Shown piece by piece: positions 1 to 13,567 of a DNA stretch of 64,000 nucleotides (its first letter is position 1; each line of letters begins with the position of its first letter). The position numbers and the translations under genes were made by a program. The stretch comes from Floccularia luteovirens. Its lineage: Eukaryota > Basidiomycota > Agaricomycetes > Agaricales > Squamanitaceae. The DNA is taken from positions 124,001 to 188,000 of the forward strand of contig VSJF01000013.1 of the NCBI GenBank assembly GCA_009739215.1, read 5' to 3'. The notes under the pieces were generated by a model. That model was not told the origin of the DNA, did not search any database, and worked only from the letters and a program-made list of their open reading frames with translations.

Positions 1-1743
1 GTTCTGGAGAACCTCTCGTGGAATTCTTTAAGGGTATAATAATGGCCGGTGGTAAGTCCCATCCTCTTTGAGCGTCTGGGGGGTGTTCCGTATACCGAAG
101 GAATGCCTTTGTTACATCCATTGTAAGGTGAACTGTTGAGTTCGGTGGCAGTCGAAGAGTAGCTTGAAATGTTGATGGTCGAGAGTGTGGAACTGCTGGT
201 ATGTATGTTATGTTGGATAGGATATCCACTATGTGAAATTGAGCAGATTGGCATAAGATAATGGTCATGCAACTCACGCCTCAACTCTCTGTTCACATGA
301 GTTTTCAGGGTATGTAGATAAAATTGAACAAGCCAGGGCATTGTTTCAAGATACAAAACATCGCGTGTGATTGGAGTGCGGTTCTTGAAAACTAGAGATA
401 ACAACCCACGCGCCTGACTAGAGCCGACCAAATTCCTTTGGATGGATAGAGATGGAAGAACAAGATCATGCTGAAAAGCTTGAAATAGTTGTATCAGCTT
501 GTGAATAGCAACGTAAAATAAAACAAATTACCATGTTCGAAATCTGTAGGCCATTGCATGGCCACATTGATTGGCTTCTCAACTTGTTTAATACATAAAT
601 GATAAAATTAGAGAATGCAGATGATGATCACATACCGCTATTCAAATCAAAGATAGCAGTGCTTTTGTCCAAAGAAGTAGGTTCCGGCATGATGACTGGC
701 GATCCTTTAGAAGGTAATGTTACCAAAATACGACTTGTTTGTGCAACAGGACAGCTCCTATCAATGGTCCGATCGAATAACGCCTGGAAAGACCAATCTG
801 GAAAACGGAGGTATTATAACCCTAGATAACAGTAGTCATTTGATTCATTGCGAACCTCGCTTTTTGCCTCCTAGAAGTCGGAGTGGGTCTGATACCGACT
901 GGAACACCATACGCATCTCAACACCTGCATCGGGATTCCATGACACATGAACACCCATCCCGTGCCAGTCGGCATCAAATAGGCGGTGGGGATTCAATAA
1001 ACTTGCTATTCCAGACAAAGACTTGCACGGAAGCAATTTGAGAAATGGCGTCAAGTTTTCTGTACATACGTGCTCGGATGGTAGAGTTGCATGACGTAGG
1101 TAATGTTGTACCCCCCAGTCTGGGAGTGCTCCTTCAGGTATGAAAGACCTTTCGGGGGAAGTTGTGCGCTTCTCATCAAGCGATCCAAGAGAAGCACAGA
1201 AAAGACCAGCGAGAGCGTTACGTAGTCCTCTCCAGCGGTGATCAATGCTGAGATAGTTCCGTCTTATTTCCAACGACGTTTAGAAGAGTAATTCCACCCA
1301 CCTAATTGCTGATCCGTCTCCGAACCACGCCCAAAGTTCTGCACCTGAACCGACGCTTCTCTCTTCAGGATACCCCCAACGATTATAGTCCCATTTCCCT
1401 GCATTTAACGTAAGGTGGAGCTCAGATACACCATATTCCCGAAGAATTTGTCCCAGTGCCAAAGGGAATAATGTATAGTGTTGAGCTAAACACACACGTC
1501 AGCAATTTAGTTGACTTATGAACATAGTTGGCCGCACATACACTCATCCTCCTTCCCAAGTGTTCTTGGGTCCCTTGGTGACGATCCCTTTAGTACTGTC
1601 CTAAACGAAAATTTTGATCCAACTCTGCCATCTTGGAGAGGATTTATAGAGAGCTCTTCGTCAAACTGTTCCACAGTATTGCCTAGTGATTGCAGTCCCA
1701 AGTACAATATCAAGAAATAAGGTAATGCAGGCACGCCCAGCAT
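1..1743 (-). CDS. GPI16: GPI transamidase subunit Gpi16/PIG-T (3' end beyond window)
   Basis: Subunit of the ER-membrane GPI transamidase, which attaches preformed GPI anchors to secretory proteins; in the family it is disulphide-linked to the catalytic subunit Gpi8. The start ATG (1741-1743) opens a hydrophobic signal peptide. The mature start has an FDEELSINPLQDGRV stretch like other Gpi16 proteins. Later exons contain ELHLTLNAGKWDYNRWG, GLRNALAGLFCASL, the Cys-bearing VCTENLTPFLKLLPCKS block, MGVHVSW and YLETMPWLVQFYLHTL, all family landmarks in the right order. I can splice six or more exons with normal GT-AG introns and no frameshift. Coding continues through base 1; the C-terminal luminal end and membrane anchor lie outside. 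It is divergent from AFG2, sharing a 339-base upstream region. Identification is from recognisable family blocks. Confidence 0.93.
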
Positions 1744-2082
1744 CTAAGTAAACAAGCTGTTCACGAACTACGCGTCTGGAAAGTCCAAATCCAGAGGATC
1801 AGTCGGAGTTGGTCTGAGTTTGAACATGATATGAAGAAAGGGCTTTGTTTGAATAAGAATTCATTCATGAGCGTAATTGTGAGCATAAAAGAAAAGGTGA
1901 GCATAACTTTCTGATAAGCTCCTGTCTCTAGTGGATGGTAAGAACGTTTGAGTTCAGTTTCTATCCCTCCTTTCGTCTAAACTCTCAGTCACAGTTGGTA
2001 TACAGTGATCACGTTTCTTAATTTTCTGATGATACAATTGCAGCTGCTAATTGAACAGCCCCATTAATTTATTGCTTCCAGG

Positions 2083-5104
<3,022 letters not shown>

Positions 5105-8100
5105 TCATAACAAAACGCACTTATGGATATACGAACCTAGTAGAAAAGAGTTCTATGACTGCAATCTCGCTGCTGCAATGATACGTAGAAGGTACTTATC
5201 TCCACACTTGTATAATGAGTTAGACTAGATTCAATTCATCCCCATCGCTATCAGTGATCGAGCGCATGTCCAACATAACGGCATTGCCTTGATATAGGCT
5301 AAAGGGTACCTAAGCCACATCCTGCAGTTTGGTCCAAGTCATGCCTTTGGTTTCACGAGAATTCTCAGACAAATCATGTGGTCCTTGTACTGCACTGCTC
5401 TTTTGCTCTTTACTTGGGTAAATTGATGTATATGATTAACCATGTGTCACAGGGTCAGCTCGATTATTTTCGATGGTGGGATGCCTAGTTCTGGACCTTA
5501 ACTCATGATAAGTTTGGGCACTGGGTGGCGCTCAATTGTGTGACACCTTTACACGCATACGATAAGAACTGCGGTTTCCCTCTTTTTTTATGTAATGCGC
5601 CAAAGAAAACATTCTATGACCCCTTCCACAGCCCTTCATACTTAGTTCGAACCGGTGGTAAATTTGGTCGTTGTGATGCATTTCCATGCGTGTGTGTGTG
5701 GCTTGTAGAAGATTATGACCCGTGAAGACTTCCATGCGGTAGCAAATATTATGTACCACTTACAGCCTATTTTTCCCTAGATAACGAACGGGGCTAGTAT
5801 CTAGACAGGGTTTCTGGTACAGTTTCTCATTTTGCAACTCGGTATCATTATTTACTTCAGGACACAACTTCAAGGGTTGTAAAAGGCACACCCTGAAGCG
5901 TTGAAATGCAAGAAAAGAGTGTTCGTTTTGGGGTTTCACGGCAAGCCGATGGTTTATTTGTTTGATTAGAGCTGCGATTGCCGCTAAGACTCGAGTATGA
6001 AAAAATAGCTATGCTCGAAACAGTACCCGAAGGTAGCATAGAGTCGAAGGATGCAAGGTTACAGGTACGGCAAACATATTAGAGGTGAAGAATCTATTAC
6101 ATCAAACGTGGGATAATATGCATTGGCATACGGCCACTAGACACCGTAAATGTGGTGGTGATCATGATTAGAATTGGCAATGGTCCAGTTGTTCTCCAAT
6201 TAAACACTAATATTAGAGGGGTATGTAACTTACGGTACACAACACAGGAGAGATAGTGTGCACAATTCGCCGAATACGCTTACAGAGCATCTAATCTGCT
6301 AGAATAACGCTACACCCAAAGATTGTCAGAGACCAGGGTAGAATATAAGATACGCGATAAACGATTTAAATATCGTCGCATAGCAAAGAAGATCACAGCC
6401 GCTAGATAGGTGGGGTGCTGATGTTAATATACCCTCGGGCCACCTCAAAGACTAGTATGATAAGGACTTGGCATCGAAACATGTGTAGGGTACTTATCAA
6501 GAAAGAGACAGATGCATGAGTCCTCAAGCAACAGTATTTGTTGATTGTGCGGGTAGACATAGACACGTGCAGTTGTGAATGGTGTGCGGTATTAAATAGT
6601 AAGAAGATGAGGTGAGAAGGAAGAAAGCCATTATAATAACTTTCAACTTGCAATTGGCAAATATTTTTGGGCGTTGTTTGCAGATATTTAGCTACACCGT
6701 GTGGTTGTAAACAGTAGAAAATATAGTCTTGTCTCAAGGTACTTTATACATGCATCCAGTATGATCAGGTTTATCCTCGTTCAGGTACGTGGCACACAGC
6801 AGGCCATAACGATTTGTAACTAAGTAACTGCTGCAGAACCGGCAAGGGAAGACAAGGTTGTCGAAATGGTATGTTCCATATGATGATGATGAGAAAGTGA
6901 GTTGGCAATCGCCAAGGTAGTTTCAAATACGACCGACCTTCGATGATCGAATTAGGTGCGGTTGCGGGGTGAAGTACATAGGTTAGTGGCTCCGCGAGAC
7001 CAGAAATACCAATCGAACTTTGTGGAGGTAAGTGTATACTGGATGCCGTAACATTTATGTGCTCATTTGGATTATTGTCGCCTGTAGTTCCGGAACTATA
7101 AGATTGTTTACCGTCGTTATGCTGGTCTATTCTTCTGCGTCTGCGTGGATGCAAATGACAACGAGCTTGCTTACTTGGAAGCTATACACTTGTTTGTGGA
7201 AGTTCTCGGTGTGTTCCTGTTGAACAATTCTATTGTCTACCTCCTTTTTTCATACATTTTACAGATTCCTTTTTCGACAATGTGTGTGAATTGGACCTCG
7301 TGTTTAATTTTTACAAGGTGACCTTATTGCGTTTTTATCTATGTGGTGGCGTCTGAGACACCCCGTTCAGGTGTATGCAATACTAGACGAGATATTTCTT
7401 GCCGGAGAAATCGAAGAAACGAGTAAAGAAGTCGTTTTATCCCGATTAGAAGAATTGGAAAAGTTGGAATAATATCTATGAAGGCAAATTTCTCTCTTCG
7501 TATGATATAGGTTATGTATAAAGCTTGATTTCGTTCGTTCATTTAGATCATCATTGTCGTTGGGCTGAGTATAGCCCTATCGTCGACATAGTCCAGATTC
7601 CAGCATTACAGAATCTCTAGTATTCCAAGAGCTCCTCGATAGTCATTGACACAAGCTTGTTCCGTATTTCCTCCGATGCCGACCCGTGTTTACCCACAGA
7701 GAATAAACCTGTATCTTCTTTCCCCACCTTTGGAATGAAATATTCCCATGGTATTGATAATGATGTTGAATTGAAGCATTTTGTCTGTCGCTGATTGAAC
7801 CAAGCCGTCGAAGCTTTGCCGTTTGTAATTGAGCTAATCAGATAGCTTATCAGCCATCGTATTTCAGCTAATCAATGAATACATTTGTGTTTTTGAAAAC
7901 CAATATATGGATCGCGCCTGGCAAAGGATGTGGAGGGTTTCGTCCTATCATGGAATTGATCAATGATGTAGAAGGTTAGTGCCCTGGCGTCATCTGGTCT
8001 ATTTGGGAGATAACAATAGCACGACGGCCCCTTTCCTGCCTCGGTTGTTGCCCTGAAAGTGTAATCGATACTGTAGGCCTCCCAACAGCCGTGCGACGGA

Positions 8101-9397
8101 CTCTCATGACGCTTCGCCCTGAGCGGGGGTTTCGGGATTCAGTCATGTTCGGACCCATTATCCACAGCTTTTTACAATTCAGTTGAATTCAACTTGACGC
8201 GAAACGGGAAATGGCGAGTAACTTTTCCACGTGTTTTTATTAGCATGAATTTAAAGAGAAGCCTGAGAAGATCGTTGTTTAAATGGCATCAGGATAAATA
8301 CCGGATGAAAGTTCAAATTACTTCAATACTGCGCGAAACTTCCCCTGTAATTGATGGATGCTCGATGAGGGAAGTGACAAGCGCGTGAGTGGAGACTTGT
8401 AAACAAAACAAGCGGCTAGAATAGCAAGGATGTTGAGATGGACGCGCTCATCTCCAACGTTCACTCGCTCATTTCTCCAAAGGGACAGATTTTTCCAGCG
8501 CTGGAAAATATGTTTAGGACGGCAAGAATTGATTCCCTAGGTCTCCGTTCTTCTCTATGGCTGAGGCTATCACCGTGATCCAGGTGCGGCCTTGCAGTCC
8601 GTCTTAACTTGGCGAAATATACTCATCTCAGTAATATCAGTTTCTTAAATTCGAGCCAATTGTTATGGAATTGGTTGAGACAATCAAGTGCGGGCCTTTT
8701 TGTATACATGATCACTCTTCATTGTCATCACTATACCGTTGCACACCAACGCAGAAGATGTGTTGCTTTCCGAATTTTCCGTAGCATTCCGTTGAACTGA
8801 GGTGAAGTTCCACATGGTATCCACGTGGAGTACTATAATTGTAATTGTTCTTACTGGAGAGAAACTGAAAGTTCTTTAGTACGAACGAAGAACCTTGGGA
8901 GTACAGGAGAAGCTAAACTGCTGCTATTGGTTTACAAAGAGCATTGAGGTTGTTGCTGGGAACCTGAAATAAGTATGTTAGGTTTATATGACTAACCGGA
9001 GGTGATTTCCCTGATTCCGAAATGCCTCCGTTCTTAGTTTCCACGATGATCATTCTCGCATAAATAGGCCTTCGAGGAAGTATGAGTCTAATCGTGAGGG
9101 CAGCCATTTTGGTTTTTCTTTTTGACCTCGCTTGTCTCCTCCCCTTCTCAGTTGTCCATCAATCAGTCCTCGGGAACAACACTTCCTCGTCATTTTGGCG
9201 TACAAGTAAAGACGCCGCACACACATTGCCGGGGATTGGCTCAATTTTCTATTTCAGCATTTATATTCAGGTTGTGCGGTGGTTTCCGGGCTTGAGATTC
9301 CCGCCCATTCACCCCGCCCTCAAAGGGCAAATTGTGACTTTTTTCTCCACTTGAAGATTTGTTCTAACCCTCTCACTCAGGTTATGCGCGGCCTTGC
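5105..9397. other. 4.3 kb without a supportable gene
   Basis: Only short ORFs (below about 130 codons) occur on either strand, and none shows a recognisable domain or a chain of exons with consistent splice phases. I see no terminal repeats, transposase motif or tRNA. A 45-codon ORF begins at 8438 on the plus strand and a 60-codon Arg-rich ORF lies at 7976-8158 on the minus strand; neither is convincing. The right end must hold the promoter of the F-box gene. Confidence 0.6.
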
Positions 9398-10709
9398 ATG
9401 GAACTGTCATTGGAGGCGTATCGTAACATAGTGAATTATGTTGGGAATCGTACCGATATTGCAACTCTGTGCAGGGTGTCCAAAAGCTTTCGGCATGTCG
9501 CCGAACGGGCGCTATACAATACACTCTACATGCGCCAAGAACCAAAAACAATTCAACTATGCAATACATTGTCAATCGAGCCTCGCTTATCCTTTCTCGT
9601 TGACGCGCTCACCATTAATTTCTCTGAAGAAAGCGGGGGTCGCTCTGAAAGTGAAAAAAGTGAAGGTGAGGACGAAGACGAAGATGAGGATGAACACGAG
9701 GAAGAGGAAGAGGTGGAAAAGGAAAGGGATCCCGGTACACCAGCTGACTTTTGGTCCCCAATCGCCGGCGCGTTACAAAAGTTGGCCAATCTCCGTCATT
9801 TGAACCTTCATATAAGTAGTGGGCCCAACACTTCTAATACGTGGATATTAAACGATACAACCTTCCGCCTGCGCAGTTTCCATTGTGATCTCGATTGGGA
9901 TACAAAACTTGTAGCCTTCTTTAACCGACAAACAGTTCTCGATGACCTTTACATTATAGATTTTAATACTACCGAAACGACTCTCAACACGGACTCTCTC
10001 CTTAAGCTCTCGATACTAGAATGTACCTTCACAGAAGCGGCCTTGGAGATAGTACCAGGGCGACCCATCACACATCTCAAAACCTGCTTTTCTCGCTCGG
10101 AAATTGGAGAAAAGCGACAGGAAATGACCACGCTACTATCAAGTATTAAGCTCTCCACTTCACCAATCCTATCATTGGATATCGCAGATTCCTTGTACAA
10201 TGAACAGTTCTCTATGGAGCTACTAGCGTCTTTGATCAATATTGACGCTACATCCAAAGAACTACGATACCTGGGCACGTTGGTATTACCCATCTCGGGT
10301 CGCGAGGTACGGAGGTTTTTCCACCATTAAGCATGATTATGCAGAGCCCTGATAATTGTTTTTTGTTTTTCCAATTTGTTGTTCTTGGAATGGTGGTGCG
10401 TGCTCCCTGACTTGGCAGAGGCTAGAATTCTACGGACTTCTGATGCGACTTCCGCGGATCCAATGCGTCGAAGTCGAAGTGTCGGAATGGGACCCTCAAC
10501 CCGCAACTGCACCCGCTTTCCGTGCATTAGCAAGTGAACTTAGGTTGTATACGCCCTCTGTGACTCGAATTGTGTTCGTGCACAATTACGATAGGACAGT
10601 AGTCACCGTCGTGAATGGGGTTTGTCGGGTTGATTATGAAGTCAACACTGATATTGTTTGGAGAGAGATTTGTACGTTATGCTTTGCCTCGTGTCGGCAT
10701 GTATACTGA
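9398..10709 (+). CDS. F-box-like protein with acidic insert
   Basis: Probable substrate-recognition protein of an SCF ubiquitin ligase. The first residues (LSLEAYRNIVNYVGNRTDIATLCRVSKSFRHVAERALYNTLY) match the F-box helix pattern of agaricomycete F-box proteins, with C..SK.F as the third-helix core. A run of about 30 mostly Asp/Glu residues (about 83-112) separates this from an LRR-like region with repeated LRHLNLHIS and LDLYII-type strands. Two exons: 9398-10306 and 10419-10709, joined in phase 0 by a 112-base GT-AG intron, giving 399 residues. The body is not tightly conserved, so the target is unknown. It stands alone, with no related copy adjacent. Confidence 0.75.
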
Positions 10710-11204
10710 TGTAAACGACGGTGTCCATTAAAGGAACGTGCACCGCGATAGTTGCTCTTCGCTCAAGCTTTTGATTTAGATGACTTTCCTTTTACTTGAT
10801 TTCTTTCTTTTGCCTTGATACTATCTGTAATGTTTCCCACTGGGTCTATGTTCAACCATCTCAACCATTTGTAGCCTAAACAGATACTTGACGGTCAACT
10901 GTAGTATCCGTCACCTACATATCATACTCTTTCATAGTCATTAGCTACACAGATTCCCCGCAATATGTTCATCGATATCACATATACGTACACATACTTT
11001 TCTCTTATTTTCTTTTTTTCAGTCACTAAATCTGGCAAACTATTTCGGTTAATTGTTCCACTTCGGGTTTCTTGGGTTCTCAGCCAGTAGATTAATAAAA
11101 ATTTCTATATTTCGACGCAACATTCATCAACGAAATTAAAAGGCACGATAACTTTCACAAGCTAAAAACCCGGATACGGCTGATGACGATTATTGCTTCC
11201 CTCG
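10710..11204. other. Intergenic, F-box 3' side to CsbD promoter
   Basis: AT-rich, T-rich stretches; no ORF with coding character. The left part is presumably the 3' UTR of the F-box gene, the right part the distal promoter of the CsbD-like gene. Confidence 0.5.
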
Positions 11205-11212
11205 TGACGTCA
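11205..11212. promoter_or_regulatory. Palindromic CRE (ATF/CREB) site
   Basis: Perfect TGACGTCA, the binding palindrome of fungal ATF/CREB bZIP factors such as Atf1/Sko1, about 160 bases upstream of the CsbD-like start and 65 bases upstream of its TATA box. Placement next to a stress-type gene supports function; binding itself is inference. Confidence 0.6.
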
Positions 11213-11276
11213 TAATTCACTTCCGTCTTCACTGAGACCTCTTCAGTTATGCATGTATCAGTGCTCGCTTTTATGG

Positions 11277-11284
11277 TATATAAA
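11277..11284 (+). promoter_or_regulatory. TATA box of CsbD-like gene
   Basis: TATATAAA, 89 bases upstream of the ATG at 11373. A canonical TATA element is typical of strongly regulated stress genes in fungi. Confidence 0.65.
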
Positions 11285-11372
11285 CCATCGTATCGGCCAT
11301 GTATAACATCCCCCCATCTTTACCACCTACTTACTTCACAGACTCTCAAAAACTCATCGTATATCCCCAAAT

Positions 11373-11848
11373 ATGACTGGTGAACCCAAGTATGCAATAA
11401 CTCTATGCTATCCGGATATGTGCTGACTCCAAATTACTATGCTAATAGCAAAACTTCTGGCCAGTTTCACTCGGTGAAAGGGAGCGTTGTCGAGACTGTC
11501 AGTATTGGTTTTTAGTGGTAAACAGTCTCTTACTCTACTCTCAATAGGTTGGAAACATGACTGGAGCCGAATCTTGGCAGAACTCTGGAAAGCAAGAGCA
11601 TGCTGAGGGCGAGGCGGAATACAAAGCATCCCAGGCCAAAGGTTATGCCGAAGGAACCGTGAACCGCCTCGCTGGTCATGGTAAAGCACTCTATGGTGCA
11701 CTCATTGATGATACGGAAAAGCAAACTTCTGGTAATTTGTCTCTTGTATTTGTTGAAGATTAATACACATATATGCGCTTTTTTAACAGGAAATGTACAG
11801 AAGGAGAAGGGCAAGGTCGAACAAACCGTCAACGATCCTTCTGCCTAA
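11373..11848 (+). CDS. CsbD-like small stress protein
   Basis: Small hydrophilic protein of 102 residues in the CsbD-like family, which is stress-induced in bacteria and fungi; its biochemical role is not known. Four exons (11373-11389, 11449-11497, 11548-11731, 11790-11848) join in frame with GT-AG introns of 50-59 bases. Recognisable blocks are GQFHSVKGSVVETVGNMTG, SWQNSGKQEHAEGEAEYKA and GYAEGTVNRLAGHGKALYGAL, matching the family's Gly/Ala/Lys/Glu-rich helices, with a C-terminal GNVQKEKGKVEQ repeat. A TATA box and a CRE palindrome upstream point to stress-responsive transcription. Intact. Confidence 0.88.
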
Positions 11849-12713
11849 ATCCGTTACCCGACATGCCAACTAGTAGTTAGATTGTGTTAGTCTTAGAAAA
11901 GCTAGATATTCCAGCTGAGAGATATCGAATTAGAATTAGAATGACATTAAGAACGCACGTAGTGGTAAAACAATGCACTTTTTTGGATCATTTGCTTGGA
12001 GAAGTTCGGACACGGCACCTCCCAATTGCAAGTGGTTTAGCTAAGAGAAGTGGATTAAATTCAGTTCTTGAAGCCCTAATTATTATTGATTGAGAGTATA
12101 TTCGCTTGGTGATTCCCTTCAAAACACCATAAAGGGAGAAATTTCACTTTAAGCTGCTTAAAGTTGATTCGGAACTGGAAAATTGCCACGAAAATCTGTG
12201 ATAGTTTCTAGAGTTGGCGACTCGTGAGATTCTGTTGGGGCTTGCATATTAAGTGAATGGAAGGGTCAATACTGCGATTAAAATGGATTAATTGAATTCG
12301 ACATCGGAGGATGAGAAATAGAAAATAAAGAAATTCACGTACGACACGGCGTGGATGAACAACTAACTCCTCTGGATTAACCGCGGGTACATCGGACCGT
12401 GAGTTGGAGCTCTCAGCAGCATAAACGTTCGCCTGACTGCTCAGTAAAGGAACCTCGGTGGTTTTCCTAATTTCGTTTACATCAACACAGGGGTGATTTC
12501 TCGTCAATCAAAAAAGAAGGCTTCCATAAAATTGAGAGAAAAAAAAAATATATTCATTTGAATGTGTGGCTTTGTGTCACTCTTGGTGAGCGCATACCCA
12601 CGACATTCAAATTTCGATTGTTATATTGTTAGCGGATTCCTCACTCATCATGGAAATCAACCCTGGAATTTTGAAAGTAGTGCCCTTGGAGGAAGCCACG
12701 AAAGCATGATGTT
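11849..12713. other. Intergenic with one exon-like stretch
   Basis: Mostly non-coding. On the minus strand, about 12350-12480 reads as a Pro/Val/Ser-rich open stretch (EVPLLSSQANVYAAESS, PAVNPEELVVHP) followed by a good GTACGT donor. Its composition resembles the small gene to its right, but I could not join it in phase, so it is left unassigned. Confidence 0.4.
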
Positions 12714-13082
12714 CTATTGGAGCTTCGGAGTCTCTTTGAATACAAGTCCATGTACATTTGGAATAACAAGGGGAGACTGAGCTGGCAGAGTGGCTACAGG
12801 AGCATCAGGACCTGAAATAGAGACAAGCCGTGAATAAGGGTTGGGTCAGAGCCCGTCGGCGGTATATCAACTTAGTCCTGGTTCGACACAATATAAAATG
12901 GGAGTGTTCTACAAAATTTTAGTGGTTCGAAAGTCAGGTGAGGTGTGTCACTCACGAGGGACTGTTACAGGAGCAACGCTTTCATATGATAATGATTTTC
13001 TGAACATAAAAGCTGCGTGACGTGCAGCGCTCTCAACCTGAGAATCGGGTGTACCTGTTAAGTCGTATATAATTACCTCCAT
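12714..13082 (-). CDS. Small two-exon protein of unknown function
   Basis: I do not recognise this protein. Exon 1 (13082 to 12956) begins with an ATG and ends at a perfect GTGAGT donor; exon 2 (12811 to 12714) follows a CTATTTCAG acceptor and ends in TAG. The joined length is 225 bases, 74 codons plus stop, in frame. The protein has a charged, Ala-rich centre and a repeated APV.VP / APVATLP motif in the C-terminal half, with no signal peptide or membrane helix. It is divergent from the first NACHT-WD40 gene, with 485 bases between the starts in which I see no other gene. Confidence 0.45.
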
Positions 13083-13567
13083 TGGTTAGACGACAAGACG
13101 TGTACAAAGTGGCAGTTTACTCCTCCAGAGGTTCAGACTATATCATGTGAAACTTTACATAAGCATTGCACGATTTACTCGTCGGCGATCGAACTCAGCA
13201 TCTTCTTGCTAGATTTAGCTTGTGTTACACTCTTTCTGAACGAATGTTAAGCGCTAACTTGCTTATAACTATCTTTTGCTGCAATAATCGAGTGCAATGA
13301 GTAAGAAAATGAACACACGCATTCCAAACTTTGCTTACCTGCAATGTACAAGAATCAAGCGCCATGAGCGCTTACAATCCAGGCCTCGACTTGGCCGGTG
13401 AGAATTAATGCGGGGCCTGTGTAACACCCATGAGGCTATGGTGCCTATTCGTGACACAGACACGCTCAAGCTCATGACTGGATTGAGTCGCCGGCATTCC
13501 AGTATGTCTTGAAACCTTTTCACTGCTTGAATGGTATGTCTGATTAGAACTGCAGGATCTGTGATCA

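Noticed and set aside
9553..9789. Ser-rich ORF antisense to the F-box gene at 9398
   Set aside because: It is a shadow of the acidic Glu/Asp tract.
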